In this document: positions 15,826 to 16,218 of the stretch, piece after piece | How the letters are laid out: every line of letters starts with the position of its first letter | How positions within the stretch are numbered: the first letter of the stretch is position 1 | DNA from: Acidobacteriaceae bacterium | GTDB taxonomy: Bacteria > Acidobacteriota > Terriglobia > Terriglobales > Acidobacteriaceae | NCBI GenBank assembly: GCA_003135495.1 | Contig: PLBX01000221.1 | Span: 4,518-20,735 of the forward strand | Reading direction: 5' to 3' | DNA: 16,218 nucleotides | The notes under the pieces: model-generated | What the model saw: only the letters and a program-made list of their open reading frames with translations | The model's database searches: none | Told to the model about the DNA's origin: nothing | Translations under genes and position numbers: made by a program

Positions 15826-16218
15826 TTACCCTGAATGCGCTTGCGCTGCTGCAGTCGCCGAATATGCATCCAGAAATCGCCGCAGATAGGGCGCGGTACG
15901 GCTGCTTGTTTTTTTCGCGACTTCGAGCGGTGCCCCGCTGGCGACAATCAGGCCGCCCTCGTCTCCGGCCCCGGGGCCAATATCGATCACCCAATCGCTG
16001 GCAGCTACGACTCGCATGTCATGCTCGACTACGATGACCGTGTTGCCGGACGCAACCAGCCGGTCCAATTGTGCCACCAACTTTTCTACGTCTTCGGGAT
16101 GCAGCCCGGTCGTCGGCTCATCGAGGATGTAGAGCAGACGCTCGCCGCTGTGCGACGAGAGGTGCGCCGCGATCTTGATCCGCTGCGCCTCGCCCCCCGA
16201 CAGGGTCGTCGCCGGCTG
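15826..16218 (-). CDS. uvrA: UvrA excinuclease ABC subunit A, C-terminal fragment (gene continues beyond the right edge)
   Basis: Only the last 130 codons are in the window, and the frame is open to base 16218. The segment is the end of the second ATPase domain. The ABC signature is LSGGEAQRIKIA, followed by LLYILDEPTTGLHPED (Walker B with the D-loop region), then VIVVEHDMRVVAASDWVID with the H-loop histidine, and the family tail DIGPGAGDEGG with VASGAP. UvrA loads UvrB at bulky DNA lesions in nucleotide excision repair. The short Ala-rich tail (SATAAAQAHSG) is unremarkable. The reading VIDIGPGAGDEGG distinguishes it from transporter ATPases. Whether this is the main UvrA or a UvrA2-like paralogue cannot be decided from the fragment. 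The 96-bp gap to xfp could hold a promoter, but I could not define one. Confidence 0.93.
   Translation of the reverse strand, partial: QPATTLSGGEAQRIKIAAHLSSHSGERLLYILDEPTTGLHPEDVEKLVAQLDRLVASGNTVIVVEHDMRVVAASDWVIDIGPGAGDEGGLIVASGAPLEVAKKTSSRTAPYLRRFLDAYSATAAAQAHSG

Overview
The window carries eleven protein-coding genes, two of them cut by the window edges. No rRNA, tRNA, CRISPR array, transposase or prophage gene was seen. The gene mix (a secreted PQQ-type propeller with Ig-like repeats, a phosphoketolase with acetate kinase, and a large surface-glycan locus) suggests a soil-type Gram-negative bacterium, most likely an acidobacterium. That placement is an inference from gene content, not a phylogenetic result.

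Layout. At 2-2470 (+) is a secreted beta-propeller protein with three C-terminal Ig-like repeats, truncated at its 5' end. It converges on a six-gene minus-strand block at 9379-2632, and a short hairpin terminator and a 9-bp tandem repeat lie between them. In transcription order the block encodes a UDP-galactopyranose mutase of the eukaryotic type, a GT2 glycosyltransferase with a TPR-like tail, a sulfotransferase, a Wzx/MATE-type lipid-linked glycan flippase, a degenerate sulfotransferase and a third sulfotransferase. Across a 447-bp non-coding gap, a divergent gene (9827-11548, +) encodes a formyltransferase domain fused to a NodB-type polysaccharide deacetylase domain. At 12061-11579 (-) is a half-size FUSC membrane protein. 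At 15729-12167 (-) is a tight phosphoketolase-acetate kinase pair, and the 3' end of uvrA enters from the right edge.

How it may work together. The 2632-11548 region reads as a locus for a sulfated, galactofuranose-containing and possibly N-formylated surface glycan. The mutase would supply UDP-galactofuranose, the GT2 enzyme would transfer sugar, the sulfotransferases would use PAPS to decorate the glycan, and the flippase would move it across the inner membrane. The divergent fusion protein could remove an N-acetyl group and replace it with N-formyl. No polymerase, initiating phosphoglycosyltransferase or PAPS-synthesis gene lies in the window, so the pathway is incomplete here. The phosphoketolase-acetate kinase pair is a separate central-carbon module, converting xylulose-5-P or fructose-6-P to acetyl-P and then to acetate plus ATP.

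The points most worth a second look are the eukaryotic-type mutase in a bacterial sulfotransferase operon, the sulfotransferase paralogue that has lost three functional elements, and the formyltransferase-deacetylase fusion whose deacetylase lacks the second metal histidine.
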